Positions 34,413 through 46,440 of a DNA stretch of 64,000 bases are shown here, one piece after another. The DNA is from Ctena decussata. Taxonomy: Eukaryota; Mollusca; Bivalvia; Lucinida; Lucinidae. The stretch spans positions 46,183,454 to 46,247,453 of the forward strand of contig OZ022502.1 of assembly GCA_963989385.1 (NCBI GenBank). The letters run 5' to 3'. Below the pieces are notes generated by a model. That model worked only from the letters and a program-made list of their open reading frames with translations. It had not been told where the DNA came from and did not search any database. The position numbers and the translations under genes are program-made. Positions within the stretch are counted from its first letter, which is position 1. Each line of letters begins with the position of its first letter.

Positions 34413-36340
34413 TTTACGTATGCTACTTGACAAAGATTACTATCAAGCATTGATGGGACAAAACATGGAAACAGAAATATGTGAAGAACTGATTGGCAGA
34501 GCTTGACCCATTTAGTGAAAGTATGTTTTTGCATACATATAATTAAGTTTTATGCGTAACTGGGCCATCAAGATTTTCACTATTCTTTGACTATATTTTA
34601 GAATTGCCGGTATGTATGATTAAATTTGACGCTGAAGCAATAAATGTAAAGAAAGTTCAAATGAAACATATTTCCCTAAGCTGATCAGCAAATCGAGCAA
34701 GCTATCAACTAAAACTTGTTTTCGCGGTTATGAGAGACAAACAGGACTTTAAACCAATAGTCATACATATGAAATATATGGAACGAGCCTTCGGAGAGTT
34801 TAACATGAAAAGGCCATTAGTGTTAAATTCTGTTTATCATAGAATCCTTTAATATTGGATTTCTATCGCCTTCAAATGAACATTATTTCACCATGAAACA
34901 CGTTGTTGACACAGCCATTGTCAATGACAGCACATGTAAGCGCCAAAATACTATTACACATGTGGTCATACGATGTAATGACACGGCGTTATCCACTGAA
35001 TAACAGCGACGTCATATGATAAATTGATGGAAAATGTTTTACATCAAGTTGGACTAAACCCCGTTGATGAGAAGATGAGAACTGTTCATGAGAAGATGTC
35101 GGTATTCACGATACCTACCATTTGTGCATCGGAGCTGAAGTTGTTTCATGAGATGATTCTTACCAAATTTGATTAAAATCAGTAATGCTGCTTCTCAGAA
35201 GAATTAGCTTTAAGAAAAAGTGTTCAAAAGTGTGACCGCACAGTTTTTACAATTCAGTGGTCGCAATTGCCCTACAGACTGTGCCTCGATTTGATAAAAA
35301 ATGTTTTGGCCTGACATAATTTTATTTTTTCTGAATACCTCGGTAAAACGTCACAAACTAATCTAGGCAACGCAAATTTTCAGTTATATTCAGCATTATG
35401 TCCCCCATAATTTTCTTCATGAATAAAAGAAGAAGTGAGCAAACTGATGTTTTGCAATTAGCATTCGAGAATCCTCACCCGCTTCCTTAAATGGGTTGCC
35501 AGTATAATCATTTGGGTACCAGATACTCCAGGTCAAAAGCGTCGTGGACATTGAGAAAAAATGGCCATACATATTCAGAGGTGCATGGTTTGCTCTAAGT
35601 TTCCTATAATATTTTATTCGGAATCTCCTAGTGAAAATAGCCCTACTGTTAATAGCAAAAGGTTAACTATCCGGGCAATCTGCTCTTGCCCTTTGACTGT
35701 AAAAAATATGAACAATGTAAATATAGTTCAGAGTTGATAGGGATTCTTCTAAAATATATTATGAATGATTGAAGTAGATACAACTGTTGTGGAATGATGC
35801 GACTTTTGTTCCAAGGGAAAGGGGGTCTACCCCAGCCCCGGGAGTATACACATGAATTGTAGCTTGAAAAGAAATCAGACATAAGTGGGAGTCTTTTAAA
35901 TTTTATATTCAAATGATCACAGAAACAAAACATTCCATAAGTATCTACATTTCGGCCTGTATAAGGGGTGTTGTATGGGCCAATATGCTCACAAAAATTG
36001 AGACAAAATCTCCTGACGTAGATAAATAAACAATCACATGAACGCTTTACCATAACGACTCAATGATCAGGTGGCGTCCATTACCTCTTTTGGCAGGTTC
36101 ATATGATAGTCAATGGAGCACACGCTCTGAGGCCAGATGGGAGAGAAATAAGTCTCCTTTATAGCGAAAAAAATCCCTATTTGAATTTGTGAGTCGCACT
36201 CTGTATGTTCCTGTTAATTAGAGACGGAAAAAGTCTGTTTACGCTTAGTTTGAACGGGTAAGTAGTCATAGTTATAGCTATGATAAAAAGCTGTACACTC
36301 GGTGATTAATGCAGGACCATAATAATTATGTTTTCTTTCA
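34413..36340. other. Probable intron, no gene seen
   Basis: AT-rich. The 34985-35030 segment contains CAGCGACGTCATATGATAAATT, which recurs near 63948, so part of a dispersed element is present. The 128-codon minus frame (35667-36053) has no recognisable domain, no clear splice borders, and is probably chance. Confidence 0.45.
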
Positions 36341-36341
36341 G

Positions 36342-36377
36342 CGGCAAACGGCAACAGAAGCAGGAATAACAGTTATG
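36342..36377 (+). CDS. 36-nt microexon, class 1-1 (mosaic gene, exon d)
   Basis: Flanked by a strong acceptor (TTTTCTTTCAG ending 36341) and a strong donor (GTAAGTATG from 36378). In the phase required by the preceding CUB exon it reads ANGNRSRNNSY and again leaves one base, so it can be included or skipped without changing frame. It would be a short polar linker between the CUB and the second kringle, with an NNS N-glycosylation sequon. Support is from splice signals and phase only. Confidence 0.55.
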
Positions 36378-38585
36378 GTAAGTATGGTATGGTACCTCTC
36401 CCATATGACTGTATAGAATTACTATTAGAAATTATTGATATTTAGGACAAACTTCCTCCTGCATATTTTACCCTGCAGTATTATTCTTTTACTCCATATA
36501 TTAAACAATGAACTTTTTGTATTAGATTTCACAGCAAATGCTCAAGTTATAACATTTTCATATAATAAACAGGTTTTTAACAACGTACTGCGTCGCGGGA
36601 CTGAAAATAAGCATTCTCTTGCCTTTTCCCCCAAGTGTTTCCCTTGTTTTATTTCTGTCCAAATATGTGGTTGTTTTTTTAATAATAACCCACCTTCTGT
36701 TGCAAGCAACTTCTACAATTTAGCTTTGTTTTTTTCTAGATCTGCATGCTTTAGGTAAGGAACATTTTTTTTTGTAATGGATATCACAGAGTCGACTTAA
36801 TTTAGAATTTGCAAGTTTGGTAGACTGATTAGTAATGGATCAGTAAGTAAAGTAAGTAAACTTTTTACGAGTATCATTAACACACGACTGAAAATTTGGA
36901 GCAACAGCCATAATAGTATAGGTCAAGAACAAGCAGGTTTCCGTGCGCAGTTTTTAACAACCGATAATGTGTTTCTTTTACATACATTAATAAAAAAGTA
37001 TCTTCGTAGGAAAGATGGGCGCTTCTATGCGCTTTTTGTAGACTTCGAAAAGGCATTTGATCGTGTGGATCGAAGTGCACTTTGGTATAAGTTGTGAACT
37101 CAAAATGTAAGCTCTAAAATGGTCTGAATGTTAAAAGCTATTTACGCCGATGTTAAAGCATGTATTAAAACCTCAACAGATCTCACCGAAATATTTTCCT
37201 GTCCGCTCGGGGTCCGACAGGGATGTATAATCTCGCCAGTTCTGTTTACTTTCTTTCTAAACGATCTTAAAGACTACATATCGATAGGAAGTCACGGCAT
37301 TGATGTTGAATTGTTACATTATTTATTTTGCTTTTTGCCGATGATTTAGTTGTGTTCTCGGAAACTGTGATTGAACTTCAACGATTAATTAACCGCTTGC
37401 GGGAATATTGCGATGCCTGGCGTTTGAAGATAAATCTTGAAAAAAAAATTGTTTTCAGAAATGGGGGACCATTGCGCAAGAACGAAAGATGGAAATACGG
37501 CGACATGAATATTGAAACCGTGACATATTATAAATATCTAGGTATTCTTTTTTCTTCAAGGAACATTTGGTTAATGTGTCAGAAAACTTTTACATTATCT
37601 AGTTCTTCAAGGAACGTTTAGTTAATGTGTCAGAAAACTTTAGCTAGCCAAGCATCTAAAGCACTGTATTCTGTTAAGTCAAACTTATTACAATACGGTA
37701 ATATCAGTATAAATATTTTGTTTAGAATATTTGATAGTAAAATATTACCAGTGGTTTTGCATGGCTCAGAAGTTTGGTCTAACCATATCGCACCGGACAT
37801 TGAACAGGTTCACAATCAGTTTTGCAAGTACGTTTTGCATCTACCTTTGTACGCACCAAATGAATTTGTTCGTAGCGAACTAGGAAGATACAGTATTGAT
37901 GTTTTTAAACGTATCAAAGCAATCAAATATTGGCTCAGAATTATTTCATTGCCAGATTTTCGACTACCTAAATTATGTTATAAAAGGCAGTTGCGATGGC
38001 TGGTAATAATGATACCGCCTGCTGGGCATTTAATATCAAGCAATTATTATTTAGGCTGGGATTTGGCGAAGTTTAGTTGAACCAGGGGGTGGGGCAAGCA
38101 AATGTATTTTTGAAAATACTGAAACAAAGATTGACTGATATGAACATACAAACGCTTAATTCAGACTTACAAGCTATGGACAGGTTAAGGACATACAAAC
38201 TTATCAAACATACTTTTGGTTGCGAGCAGTTTCTTTTCAGTAAAAAGGGTAGGATCTTTAAAATTTTATTTACGAAATTTAGAGGTGGATTGTTGAAACT
38301 GCAGTGTAATGTAGGTCGATTTAATAGATAGGTTGTGTCCACTTTGTAAGACAGATATTGAAACGGAATTTCATTTTCTGCTCGTTTGTCCAATGTTAAA
38401 GGCAGTAAGAATTGAATATTTTTCAGCAATCTGGTATACATACCCGTCAGTTGATAAATTTATTCCATTATGTACGTCAAACAATAATAAACTTATATTG
38501 AATGTATCAAGTTATATATTTTCAGCTCTGAAAGTTCGAGAAAAAATTATACTCGACTATGTAAATTAATGATCATTATCCCGTT

Positions 38586-38690
38586 CGGCGCGCAGCGTTG
38601 AGTCGACATTTAATGGACGTTGATTCAAGGTTCTGACGTTGAATCAGCGTTGATTCTGTGTTGATTCGACGCTGTGCGACCGCTTAGATG
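38586..38690. repeat. Short inverted element inside the LINE tail
   Basis: GCAGCGTTGAGTCGAC at the left and GTTGATTCGACGCTG at the right are near-inverted; the interior repeats TTGATTC words. About 100 bp. Confidence 0.5.
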
Positions 38691-38734
38691 ATGCTCAAAA
38701 ATGTATCAATATGTGATTGGTAGAGCGTGAAGTG

Positions 38735-38945
38735 GGACATTTGGGTAAGTGCTTGAGGTGAAGGCTGTGATCAGTCTGTGCATTTGCGCAGTATGATCGC
38801 AGTCTTTTGATTTTATCTTTGTGGACTCTCTGGGATCCAAAAGTAGGGTGTTTGAAGATGAAGGGCTCGGGTTGCACGGATGCCCAGGCTGATCTGGATC
38901 TTTTATCTTCGCACATCGTGGGCACCATTTTGCGTGACACCAATC
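38735..38945. mobile_element. Decayed palindromic element related to the ~230-bp family
   Basis: GTGATCAGTCTGTGCATTTGCGCAG and GCACGGATGCCCAGGCTGATCTGG keep the family's GATCAG.CTG.GCAT and GGATGCCCAGGCTGATCTG words, while the ends have decayed. Confidence 0.5.
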
Positions 38946-40039
38946 AGATATATTTTCTGTTCAAATGCGTAACATATTTTGGTTACTCTTATGATGTATT
39001 ATGTAAATGCATATGTGTAATTTGGGCCAGCGGCCTATGTTACTAAAGAATAAACTAACTAACATTGTATACACAGTTCCGATAATAGCTGCTAAGCGCC
39101 GCCTACTTAGTTACTGTTACTACGTCTCACAAGCTTTGCACAAAGATGGCGGTAAAACAAATGACAAATCCAAGTGTCTGCTAAATGTTGGCGATCTATG
39201 GTGAAGAATCAGCCTCCTCATGACCTACATGTACACATGGAAGTTGGCGCATCATGCATTTCCGATGCATTCTGTTCTTGCAAAGCAGGATAAGTTTATT
39301 GAAAGTGGTGTCAGTTTGTTTTCTTTAAACAGGTATACATCCCTCCATTAACTGTAAGGTAAAATCACGGACTTATGTACAATATTGACCACATGCGATT
39401 TGTTTGTGAGACTATGTCACGTGCTAAGTTGTCGTTGCATTGGCCAGGTATACGCTATCACGTGATTTTAAGTGACATTCTGGGTGTGTCTCGGAACTGT
39501 GTATTGCTCGAAAACCACGCTATTCTCCTTGAATTTTGCGCCTTTATTTGTTAGTTTTAATTTCTTTCTGTCCATGCATTGAATAATGAAAACTAATATT
39601 TACAGCAAAGGTTGAATAAGATTACTTCCTTCCTGGTAGCAATATGATTTGTTGTATGATGGGAAAAATATCCCGTCTTCTCGTTTTATTCTTTCCGGTT
39701 CATGTACGAGAGTTGTCCGGAAAACTTTGAAACTGTGCGCATTTTTATATGAGTACCGCAATTTGTAAAAAAGTAAATAAACAAATAGCAAACAGTTGCA
39801 AAGCTAAATTATTCGCAGCTTTAATTGCCAATCATTTATCCATTAAAGGCCTGGATCACACTATCAATTTGCCCCTAACTCCACAATCTAATCCCCTCCA
39901 ATAAACACGTGATAAAAAAATATATGGCGTCTCCAAATCAATTCATTATCAGGATCACAAAACAATACAGTGCTGAGACCACTGCCAGATATTGAGGCTC
40001 CAGTGGGATAAACTCATGTAATTACTCATGTGAAAACTT

Positions 40040-40135
40040 AAGAGATATGTTATACATATAGAATGATTTCACGAGTATCTACGCCCCCTCGAAGGGTATC
40101 CTAAATATGAGTTACATCATTCTATATGTATTTTG
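40040..40135. repeat. Hairpin around ATACATATAGAATGAT
   Basis: ATACATATAGAATGATTTCA (40053) pairs with ATCATTCTATATGTAT (40117-40132); a CGCCCCCTCGAAGGG centre lies between. MITE-like fragment. Confidence 0.6.
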
Positions 40136-40589
40136 TATCATGGCAGCCAATCACATTTGTCTATTTTGAATTAAAAACAGCTCTTATCCAGTTTTTAATG
40201 AGGAGTGGCATATCTACTGTAATTATATCTGCTACAGCTGTATTGTTCTTGACCTGAGGGTCAAATAAATCACCTGGCAATTATAAATTCCAGCACAGCA
40301 TCAACTGGAAATAACATAAAATTATGTCTGCATATTCCGTTGAATTTATATTACTTGAAAGAAATAATGATTTTTCAACACACTGATTTTACAACTAATA
40401 TCTTAAGAATGGCAAATAGAGCAGTCTTAGAGGGCATTTACTTCTGCTTATTCAGCTGCCTAATCTGGGTCTGTACTGTTTGCCACAATACTTAGGGTCC
40501 ATTTGGTAGTGTATGGCCTTGTTCCTTCTTTGAATGAAAATTAAATCGTGCTGTGCTCAATAAAATAGGTCTTCAGCCATGTATAAACT

Positions 40590-40725
40590 GTAAACGCATG
40601 GATCAGTTTGCAGTCTGATCAGTCCTTGATTTTGGCAATACAGATCCCTCAGGTTAACTACCTTGTTGATAGAACACTGATCAGACTGAGCGGATGCACA
40701 GGATGATCAAAATATACTTTTTCTT
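40590..40725. mobile_element. Decayed copy of the ~230-bp palindromic family
   Basis: Keeps GTCTGATCAGTCCTTGATT and ACTGATCAGACTGAGCGGATGCACAGGATGATC, matching the family's inner arms. Ends are not recognisable. Confidence 0.5.
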
Positions 40726-40739
40726 TGTAAATGGCCAAA

Positions 40740-42075
40740 GACCCTTTTCTTCCCAGTGCTGCTCAATTGACAGAACCGTGCAATAAGTATCCCGTGCAGT
40801 ATATCTGTGATATCCGCACAGTTATCCAGGCACACTTCAATGTAAAATGAATGTAAAGTTTAGCTTCGCCTACCTCAGAATTGTCTTACAGTGCAAGTTA
40901 ATAAAGTTAATGAACGGGCGACTTCAAAGAAAAACAGAGAAAGCCATGATACAAGAACAATATATTTTTTTATAATTTTGAAAAATATATTTATAATCTA
41001 ATATAAATGAATAAAAGAGTAAAAGTGCATGAAACAACATATGAACTTAAAGAGGGGCTAAAAGGTACAAAAGAAATTTTGGTGACTGGAATGCATTTAC
41101 AATGCATTTTCATGTATTATCAGTCACTCGTATTAGTTTTTAGATATTTATTTTTAATTTATTATATATAATTTTGCATTATTAAACTTTATTTAGTAAC
41201 AATTATCATATTATTATGTTTATTAAATTATCTATTTATGTCTAAATAAGAAAGTGAAATGCCTGCAATTTATTAGATAAGCCTTAATGATTATAATAAT
41301 CTCAAGAAAAAACAAATATCCATTTTTAAAGAGAAATGTTTGTCTAGAGGCTTACTGTAGAGTCATCAAAGATTTAAACAAGATTATGAAACCCATGTCT
41401 AAAACATAATTGATAAGCTGTTTTGTGACATTAAGTATCTTTTTCTTAGCTTTTGAAAACCGTGAGTGAATTTGTAAAATTTTTCACAAAAACTGACCCT
41501 GACGTTTTGTTGTTGATTTATTATTTGTGTATTTATCAATTTATTTATTTTTTTCCAAAAAACGTTATCATATTTTTGGGTTCTTTAATATTGAATTTGG
41601 GTTGTAAGCAGGGATAAATGTGATTTTGAGATTTTGTAAACATTGTCAGATATATCTAATGTGTATTTTCTACATCAAAATTTGAATGCAAATGATTCCA
41701 ATCAAGGTGTCAGTGCTATATGATTTTCCCCATTTCCAGCCTCCCTAAAAGTCTGATGCAGCACGGGTCTAGTGAAGGCAGCTTGGTTAGGGAAGACTGT
41801 TTATTGAATTAGACAAGGATTACATAACTTACTAAATCAAAAGACAAAATCCAGGTCTTTAATCCTAATAACACAGGAGAAAATAGATGGTTTAACAACA
41901 GATAGCATACCACGGAGCAGTTTGAATGTCTCTTCTTCTGTTATTTGAAAGAAGTTCAGAAAAGTACTGTATAAACAAACAAAAAATATAACGTCAAAAC
42001 GTTTGCTGACGCCTTAGCGTTTGTTTAATATTCGCTCAAAATTTTGACGTCATCCAACGGCAACCAACTTGGGAC
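40740..42075. other. No gene seen
   Basis: Strongly AT-rich sequence inside the presumed mariner, with no supported exon, RNA gene or repeat. Confidence 0.4.
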
Positions 42076-42078
42076 ATA

Positions 42079-42205
42079 ACCACGGACACGGGAGCTTGAC
42101 GTTGTATGTATACTCCAGCTTAAAGAGTATTGTAATCGATTATTATAATCGTAGGGACAAACCCTTAAAATAAAACTTATTCAACGTCAAGCTCCTGTGA
42201 TCACG
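42079..42205. repeat. ~125-bp imperfect palindrome
   Basis: CCACGGACACGGGAGCTTGACGTTG (42080) pairs with CAACGTCAAGCTCCTGTGATCACGG (42182-42206). Confidence 0.7.
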
Positions 42206-42215
42206 GTAGTAAATA

Positions 42216-42887
42216 CACAGTATCCGAACTACATGTACAATCTCTTCCGGTTTTCATAGCGTTGAATCGAGAGTACAAACATTCGCTTATAACCAGTAGT
42301 CGGAAATCATTATGTTTTGAGATTTTATCCGGAATCTGCTGCGTCATTTATAGCTATTCAGCTTCGAAAATGTAAAGAGGTAAGTTTAATATAATTTGCT
42401 CTTCGGTCTTTTACTTTATTACCCTGTACAATGTCGTGTATGGGTGGGTAGTAATTGGTACAGTATTCAAATCGCCCTTGGCATGATTCTTAAACCATTT
42501 TGAGCATTTTCTTACATGTTTTATAAAAAATCTTTAGAATAAACGGAAGGCGTTATCAATCTACAGTTTGTTAGTTTTGATAAAAGAATGATAGCTAAGT
42601 TTTGCACGACACAATCTCGTGTTAAATTAAGCTGTTCGGAAAAAAAAATCTGCGACGGCAAGGAGTTTTTCATTGTACAGGGCAATAAAGTAAAAGACCG
42701 AAGAGAAAATTATATTAAACTTACTTCTTTACATTTTCGAAGCTGAATAACTATAAATGACGCAGTAGATTCCGGATAAAAACTCAAAACATAATGATTT
42801 CCGGCTACTGGTTATAAGCGAATTTTGTACTCTCGATTCAACGCTATGAAAACCGGAAGAGAGGGTACAGTTCGTTCGGATACTGTG
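42216..42887. mobile_element. 672-bp foldback element with ~215-bp inverted arms
   Basis: It begins CACAGTATCCGAAC and ends GTTCGGATACTGTG. The arms (42216-42432 and 42673-42887) share long inverted matches, for example TTCCGGTTTTCATAGCGTTG with CAACGCTATGAAAACCGGAA and ACCGAAGAG with its complement. It lies directly upstream of the mariner transposase fragment. No coding capacity. Confidence 0.88.
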
Positions 42888-42902
42888 AAATAAGAATCTG
42901 CT

Positions 42903-43221
42903 CTTCCATCAAGATATTGCCCCACCACACAGATGTCGAGAAACACTCATGGCAATCGACATTTTAGGCTATGAATTGATCACACATCCTCAATGTAGTC
43001 CAGATCGTGCGCCATTTGATTTTGCGGCGGTTCCACGTCTTACGGAGCATTTACAAGGGAATCGCTACAGAGATATATATGAATTTTGTACATGTATGAC
43101 TGTGAGGTCGAAATCGTCAAATACTGTAAAACTGGTATAGGGACATTTTTAGGCGGTGGTTGAGGCATCATCGTAAATGCATAGCTGTACACGGGGAGTA
43201 CTTTGAAAAAAAATGTAAATG
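42903..43221 (+). pseudogene. Mariner transposase C-terminal fragment (DD34D type)
   Basis: FHQDIAPPHRC corresponds to the second catalytic Asp region of mariner transposases (usual HDNARPH), and HPQCSPDRAPFDF to the third (usual HPPYSPDLAPSDF). Counting from the Asp in HQD to the Asp in APFD gives exactly 34 residues between them, the mariner DD34D spacing. After a frameshift near 43130 the C-terminal YRDIFRRWLRHHRKCI and HGEYFEKKCK-stop are present. The first catalytic Asp and the DNA-binding N-terminus are missing, so it is inactive. Confidence 0.85.
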
Positions 43222-44283
43222 ACAATTTACTTTATCGAAACTTAAATCTTAAAGCGTTCCTTTAAGAGCAGAGAACACATTCAATAGAAATAACATAGGT
43301 CATACTTCGCAGTTTCAGCTACTCTAGCCCCATCAGTGACACTGACAATATCTGGCGACGAAAGCCATAGATAAGCATATTGTAATTTCTTAATTTTAAC
43401 AAGGCAGACTGCTCTATGAGCTGTTAAATGTAAACAGTTCGGTTCTAGTTATTTTTTTACTTGTTGCATTTGCCTGAAATTTACAGGAATGTTTGATAAT
43501 ATAATATTATAGTACGTATATTAAAATTTCTTTAAAGTCGCTACAGTACGCGTTTATATATGAATGCGGTCTCAAAACTTTCCGGACAACCCTCGTTGTA
43601 TTTCTCCTGTCTTTCTCTTCATGCCTTGAATAATAGATTGCTTGTTCACTGATTTTAAAATATCTGTTCATCATATTTATAATGGTCATAGTTGCTATAC
43701 AGATTGGCAATGACTCGTTATGTTGTTGGATAAAGAATTGTCCTCTGCTTATTACGTTTGTGCTCCTTTAATTTCACTCCATGTATTGAATTTTGAAAAT
43801 TTTCTTAACATATTTTATAGCAACTGTTCAAAGTAAAAATAATAATATTGGGCCTATTTATTGATACTGACTTTTTCAATCGAGGGATACTATTGTTTTT
43901 CTTATTCTTCTATGTATACATTTATCCATCTTTCTGTTCATGTTTTTAATAGTGGGTTTATTATTTTCGTACCAATTGTTTTAAGCAGACGGTGCAATTG
44001 TATGTACAAGTTACAATGGCTTTCATTTCATCGAAATAGGTCTATGAAAACTTTAGACTCTGCAGCAGAGGTATGTCAGAATCTCTGACATGTTTATTTT
44101 ATGCTTGTTAATTGGTATTCTTTTGTAACACATGAAGAAAGTACGATTAGTGTAGACCCTGAGCATATTGTTTCCCTAAAATCAGATTAAGGAGCAGTCT
44201 AAGTCTGCAGTGGCTGCCTGGGCATTATTGTCACGCCGTGAGGTTCAAATAATCATAACATTTACCGTAAATGTCAGTTGCAG

Positions 44284-44556
44284 GTTTGATGACTTGCCCA
44301 GAAGACGCCGACCTGTTATTGTACACGGGGAAAGTAACGATTACTAACACTGGAAAAACCTGCTTGAACTGGGGAAAATCGCTATGGTACATGTACAATC
44401 ATACGTTTGACATCCATTTGGCGCGGATAGATGGCTCAGTAACACATGCTAAAAATAACTGCCGCAACTTGGGCTCATCACTACCCTGGTGTTTGGTATT
44501 CAAAAGACATATATCAAAGACGTCATTAGAAAACTGTGACAAGAGTATATGTTTCT
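44284..44556 (+). CDS. Kringle-domain exon (mosaic gene, exon e)
   Basis: Encodes a second, more diverged kringle of 91 residues. The six cysteines are in order: MTCPED, GKTCLNW, KNNCRNL, LPWCLV, ENCDKSIC. The YTGKVTITNTGKTCLNW stretch matches the kringle start (Y.G....T..G..C..W). The spacer between W and the NNCRN motif is longer than in exon a. The acceptor is GTCAGTTGCAG (ending 44283) and the donor a perfect GTAAGT (44557); 273 nt, class 1-1. Same phase as the other modules, so it can follow the CUB or microexon directly. Function unknown beyond a likely extracellular binding role. Confidence 0.85.
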
Positions 44557-44879
44557 GTAAGTTTCTCCCGGCTGGTGGTCGCGCAATTTCATTCCGTCAT
44601 TGAAATATTCCGCGAATGATTTGCAACAAATGGCAATGTAAATCGTCGCATATGCATGTAAAAGCATTTGCACACATTTCGTTCTTTAAATTAAAGAACT
44701 GTGGAGTTACCACTGTGCTCCTGAAAGTAACCAAACCGAAATTTGGTGTAGCCATTTTCAGAAAATGTATGATAACTCCACCTGAAATTCCGTACCCATA
44801 CATATTACCTACATTGTGTAACGTTTTGAGTAATTATTTACCGAAGATGTGTCACATAAGAGAGCTTTCCTACGTGGCT

Positions 44880-45115
44880 ATATTGAAATTGTAGAGCTGA
44901 TGTAGATGATGTGTATACAATATGGAACTAATCTGTATGCAGTGTGTAGCAGATGTAGATGAAGTGGAATTGATGTATATAAAATATTTAACTGATTCGG
45001 ATGATGTGGACTTGATGCGTATTCAGTGTGAAGTTGATGTGTATGATATGGACTTTATATATATGCAATGTGGAGCTGATATGTTTAATGCAGACTTGAT
45101 GTGTATGCAATATCC
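44880..45115 (+). repeat. 42-bp minisatellite in an open frame
   Basis: About four and a half units of 42 bp keep one plus-strand frame, giving 14-residue repeats such as LMYIKYLTDSDDVD, LMRIQCEVDVYDMD and FIYMQCGADMFNAD. No splice support. Probably a non-coding minisatellite that happens to keep frame because the unit is a multiple of three. Confidence 0.8.
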
Positions 45116-45354
45116 GAAATCGGCCTGTCCTCTGTCCCAAGTTTATTTCTGAGAGGCTATAGAATGCATCTCTTAACCTCACTGTTACAATAATATGGAT
45201 TTCGAAGTAGAGAACAACTGAACAACTAACAACATACTATATTTTGAAAAGCTTTATTTGTCCCACTCACCAACTAATTACTATTGATAGACGATAAGAA
45301 CCTTCCAACTCTATTCGTTTACATAAAAATCATGTGTGTGTCATAATAGCAACC

Positions 45355-45775
45355 AACCAACGAGTGTGGTGTTTGCTTAACGAAATAAGGCGTATTTCTG
45401 TCCTAATTTATTCTGTCCCGTACCACTTAGGCTTCGAATTTTTCCTGTCACTGAATTTCCGATCGGCGTGTTTTTCTTAAGAGAAATGAGACGCTGGCAT
45501 TTTTATTAGACGAAAATAAATTCCTGAACTTCCGCCGCCACTTCCCTGGCAAAGCTTGGATGTGTTCCAAAAAAATCCTCTGATGGCCGTCAGAATTCGG
45601 CTATAAGGCGACAAACAACGAGTGATGGTTGTTTAACGATATAAGGCGTATTTCTGTTCTATTCTATTCTGTCCCGTTCCACTAAGACTTCGAATTTTTC
45701 CTGTCTATGAATTTCCGGTCGGCGTTTATCTCTTCTTGAGAGAAATGAGACGCTGACATTTTTATGGAGAAACGG
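45355..45775 (+). repeat. Direct repeat of a ~170-bp segment, ~250 bp apart
   Basis: Both copies (45357-45530, 45612-45775) share ATAAGGCGTATTTCTGT, CTTCGAATTTTTCCTGTC, GAATTTCC and GAGAAATGAGACGCTG. Confidence 0.8.
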
Positions 45776-46189
45776 AGTCTTTCTGCAATACAGCTTATGA
45801 CTTCCACTAGGCCTATCGGTTTTCCCTCATTTATATAAATATTCTAGTAATCGATTGGTTGCAGCTCCAGTGTGACGATGCATCTTTTATGTGTGACGTC
45901 AAAACCAATACTGGTTGCATTCTGGGTTCTGCCTATGTCACGACTGGCATGCCAGTGCCGCTCTGAGTTTCACTATTAGCCCAATTGGATCTATCATTGA
46001 AACCAGTATTGACGACCATTGGCTGTCAATACCGCAGACAGTTTGGGGCATGGGAAAATTACCGTGGCTGGAAATTTGCGTCATTCAATACGGCAGTTTA
46101 TTGAACCCATCATAAAAACTCGAGTTGACACAGGCGAATTTTTCTCCACTATAATGAAACAAAATATTTCTAAGCACATACAAATATTG

Positions 46190-46345
46190 GCTCTGCAATG
46201 GTGTCAAAGGCGCCCTCGGCTCTACCATTGGCGCCATTGGCTCTACCAATAAAACTGCCAGTGGTGACGTTGTCAATTTTGCTAGTGGTGCCAACGGTTG
46301 CCAACGTCACCACTGGCTGCCGATACTGTGCATGGTTTTACGGTT
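46190..46345. repeat. GCCATTGGCTCTACC repeats and GTGACGTTG hairpin
   Basis: GGCTCTACCATTGGCGCCATTGGCTCTACC (46219-46248) is a direct repeat; GCCAGTGGTGACGTTG (46257) pairs with CAACGTCACCACTGGC (46303-46318). Confidence 0.65.
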
Positions 46346-46360
46346 GCCAATGATACCGTT

Positions 46361-46363
46361 CTC

Positions 46364-46436
<73 letters not shown>
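46361..46436 (+). repeat. CT microsatellite
   Basis: More than 30 CT dinucleotides with few interruptions. The overlapping Ser/Leu-rich open frames at 46298-46595 are artefacts of it. Confidence 0.97.

Positions 46437-46440
<4 letters not shown>

Larger units (their letters stand above)
36840..39065 (+). pseudogene. LINE ORF2 remnant with reverse transcriptase
   Basis: In broken plus frames it encodes QEQAGFRAQF, YALFVDFEKAFDRVD (RT motif A region), then GVRQGCIISPVLF (37211-37249), LFADDLVVFSE (catalytic FADD, 37331-37363), WRLKINLEKK, YYKYLGILF, and the thumb/C-terminal part VLHGSEVWSNH (37625-38080), ending with CPLCKTDIETEFHFLLVCPM (38333-38400). A frameshift lies just before FADD. The final ~110 bp (38950-39062) resemble a LINE tail (GGGCCAGCGGCC ... 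AATAAACTAACTAAC). An in-place duplication near 37551-37650 repeats TCTTCAAGGAAC and GTTAATGTGTCAGAAAACTTT. The block 38580-38945 inside the tail is other inserted repeat DNA. 5'-truncated and inactive; clade not assigned. Confidence 0.88.
39706..43596 (+). mobile_element. Wrecked mariner element, candidate outer ends
   Basis: TACGAGAGTTGTCCGGAAAA at 39706 is the inverse of TTTCCGGACAACCCTCG at 43579-43595; the similarity runs ~45 bp inward (GCATTTTTATATGAG against TATATGAATGC). A transposase C-terminal fragment oriented plus lies near the right end (42903-43221). The interior carries foldback and other insertions, and the N-terminal transposase part is gone. The pairing of these two ends as one element is inference. 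Confidence 0.6.

Noticed and set aside
35667..36053. 128-codon minus-strand open frame
   Set aside because: No domain, no repeated or conserved motif, and it lies in a probable intron; length is within chance for AT-rich DNA of this size.
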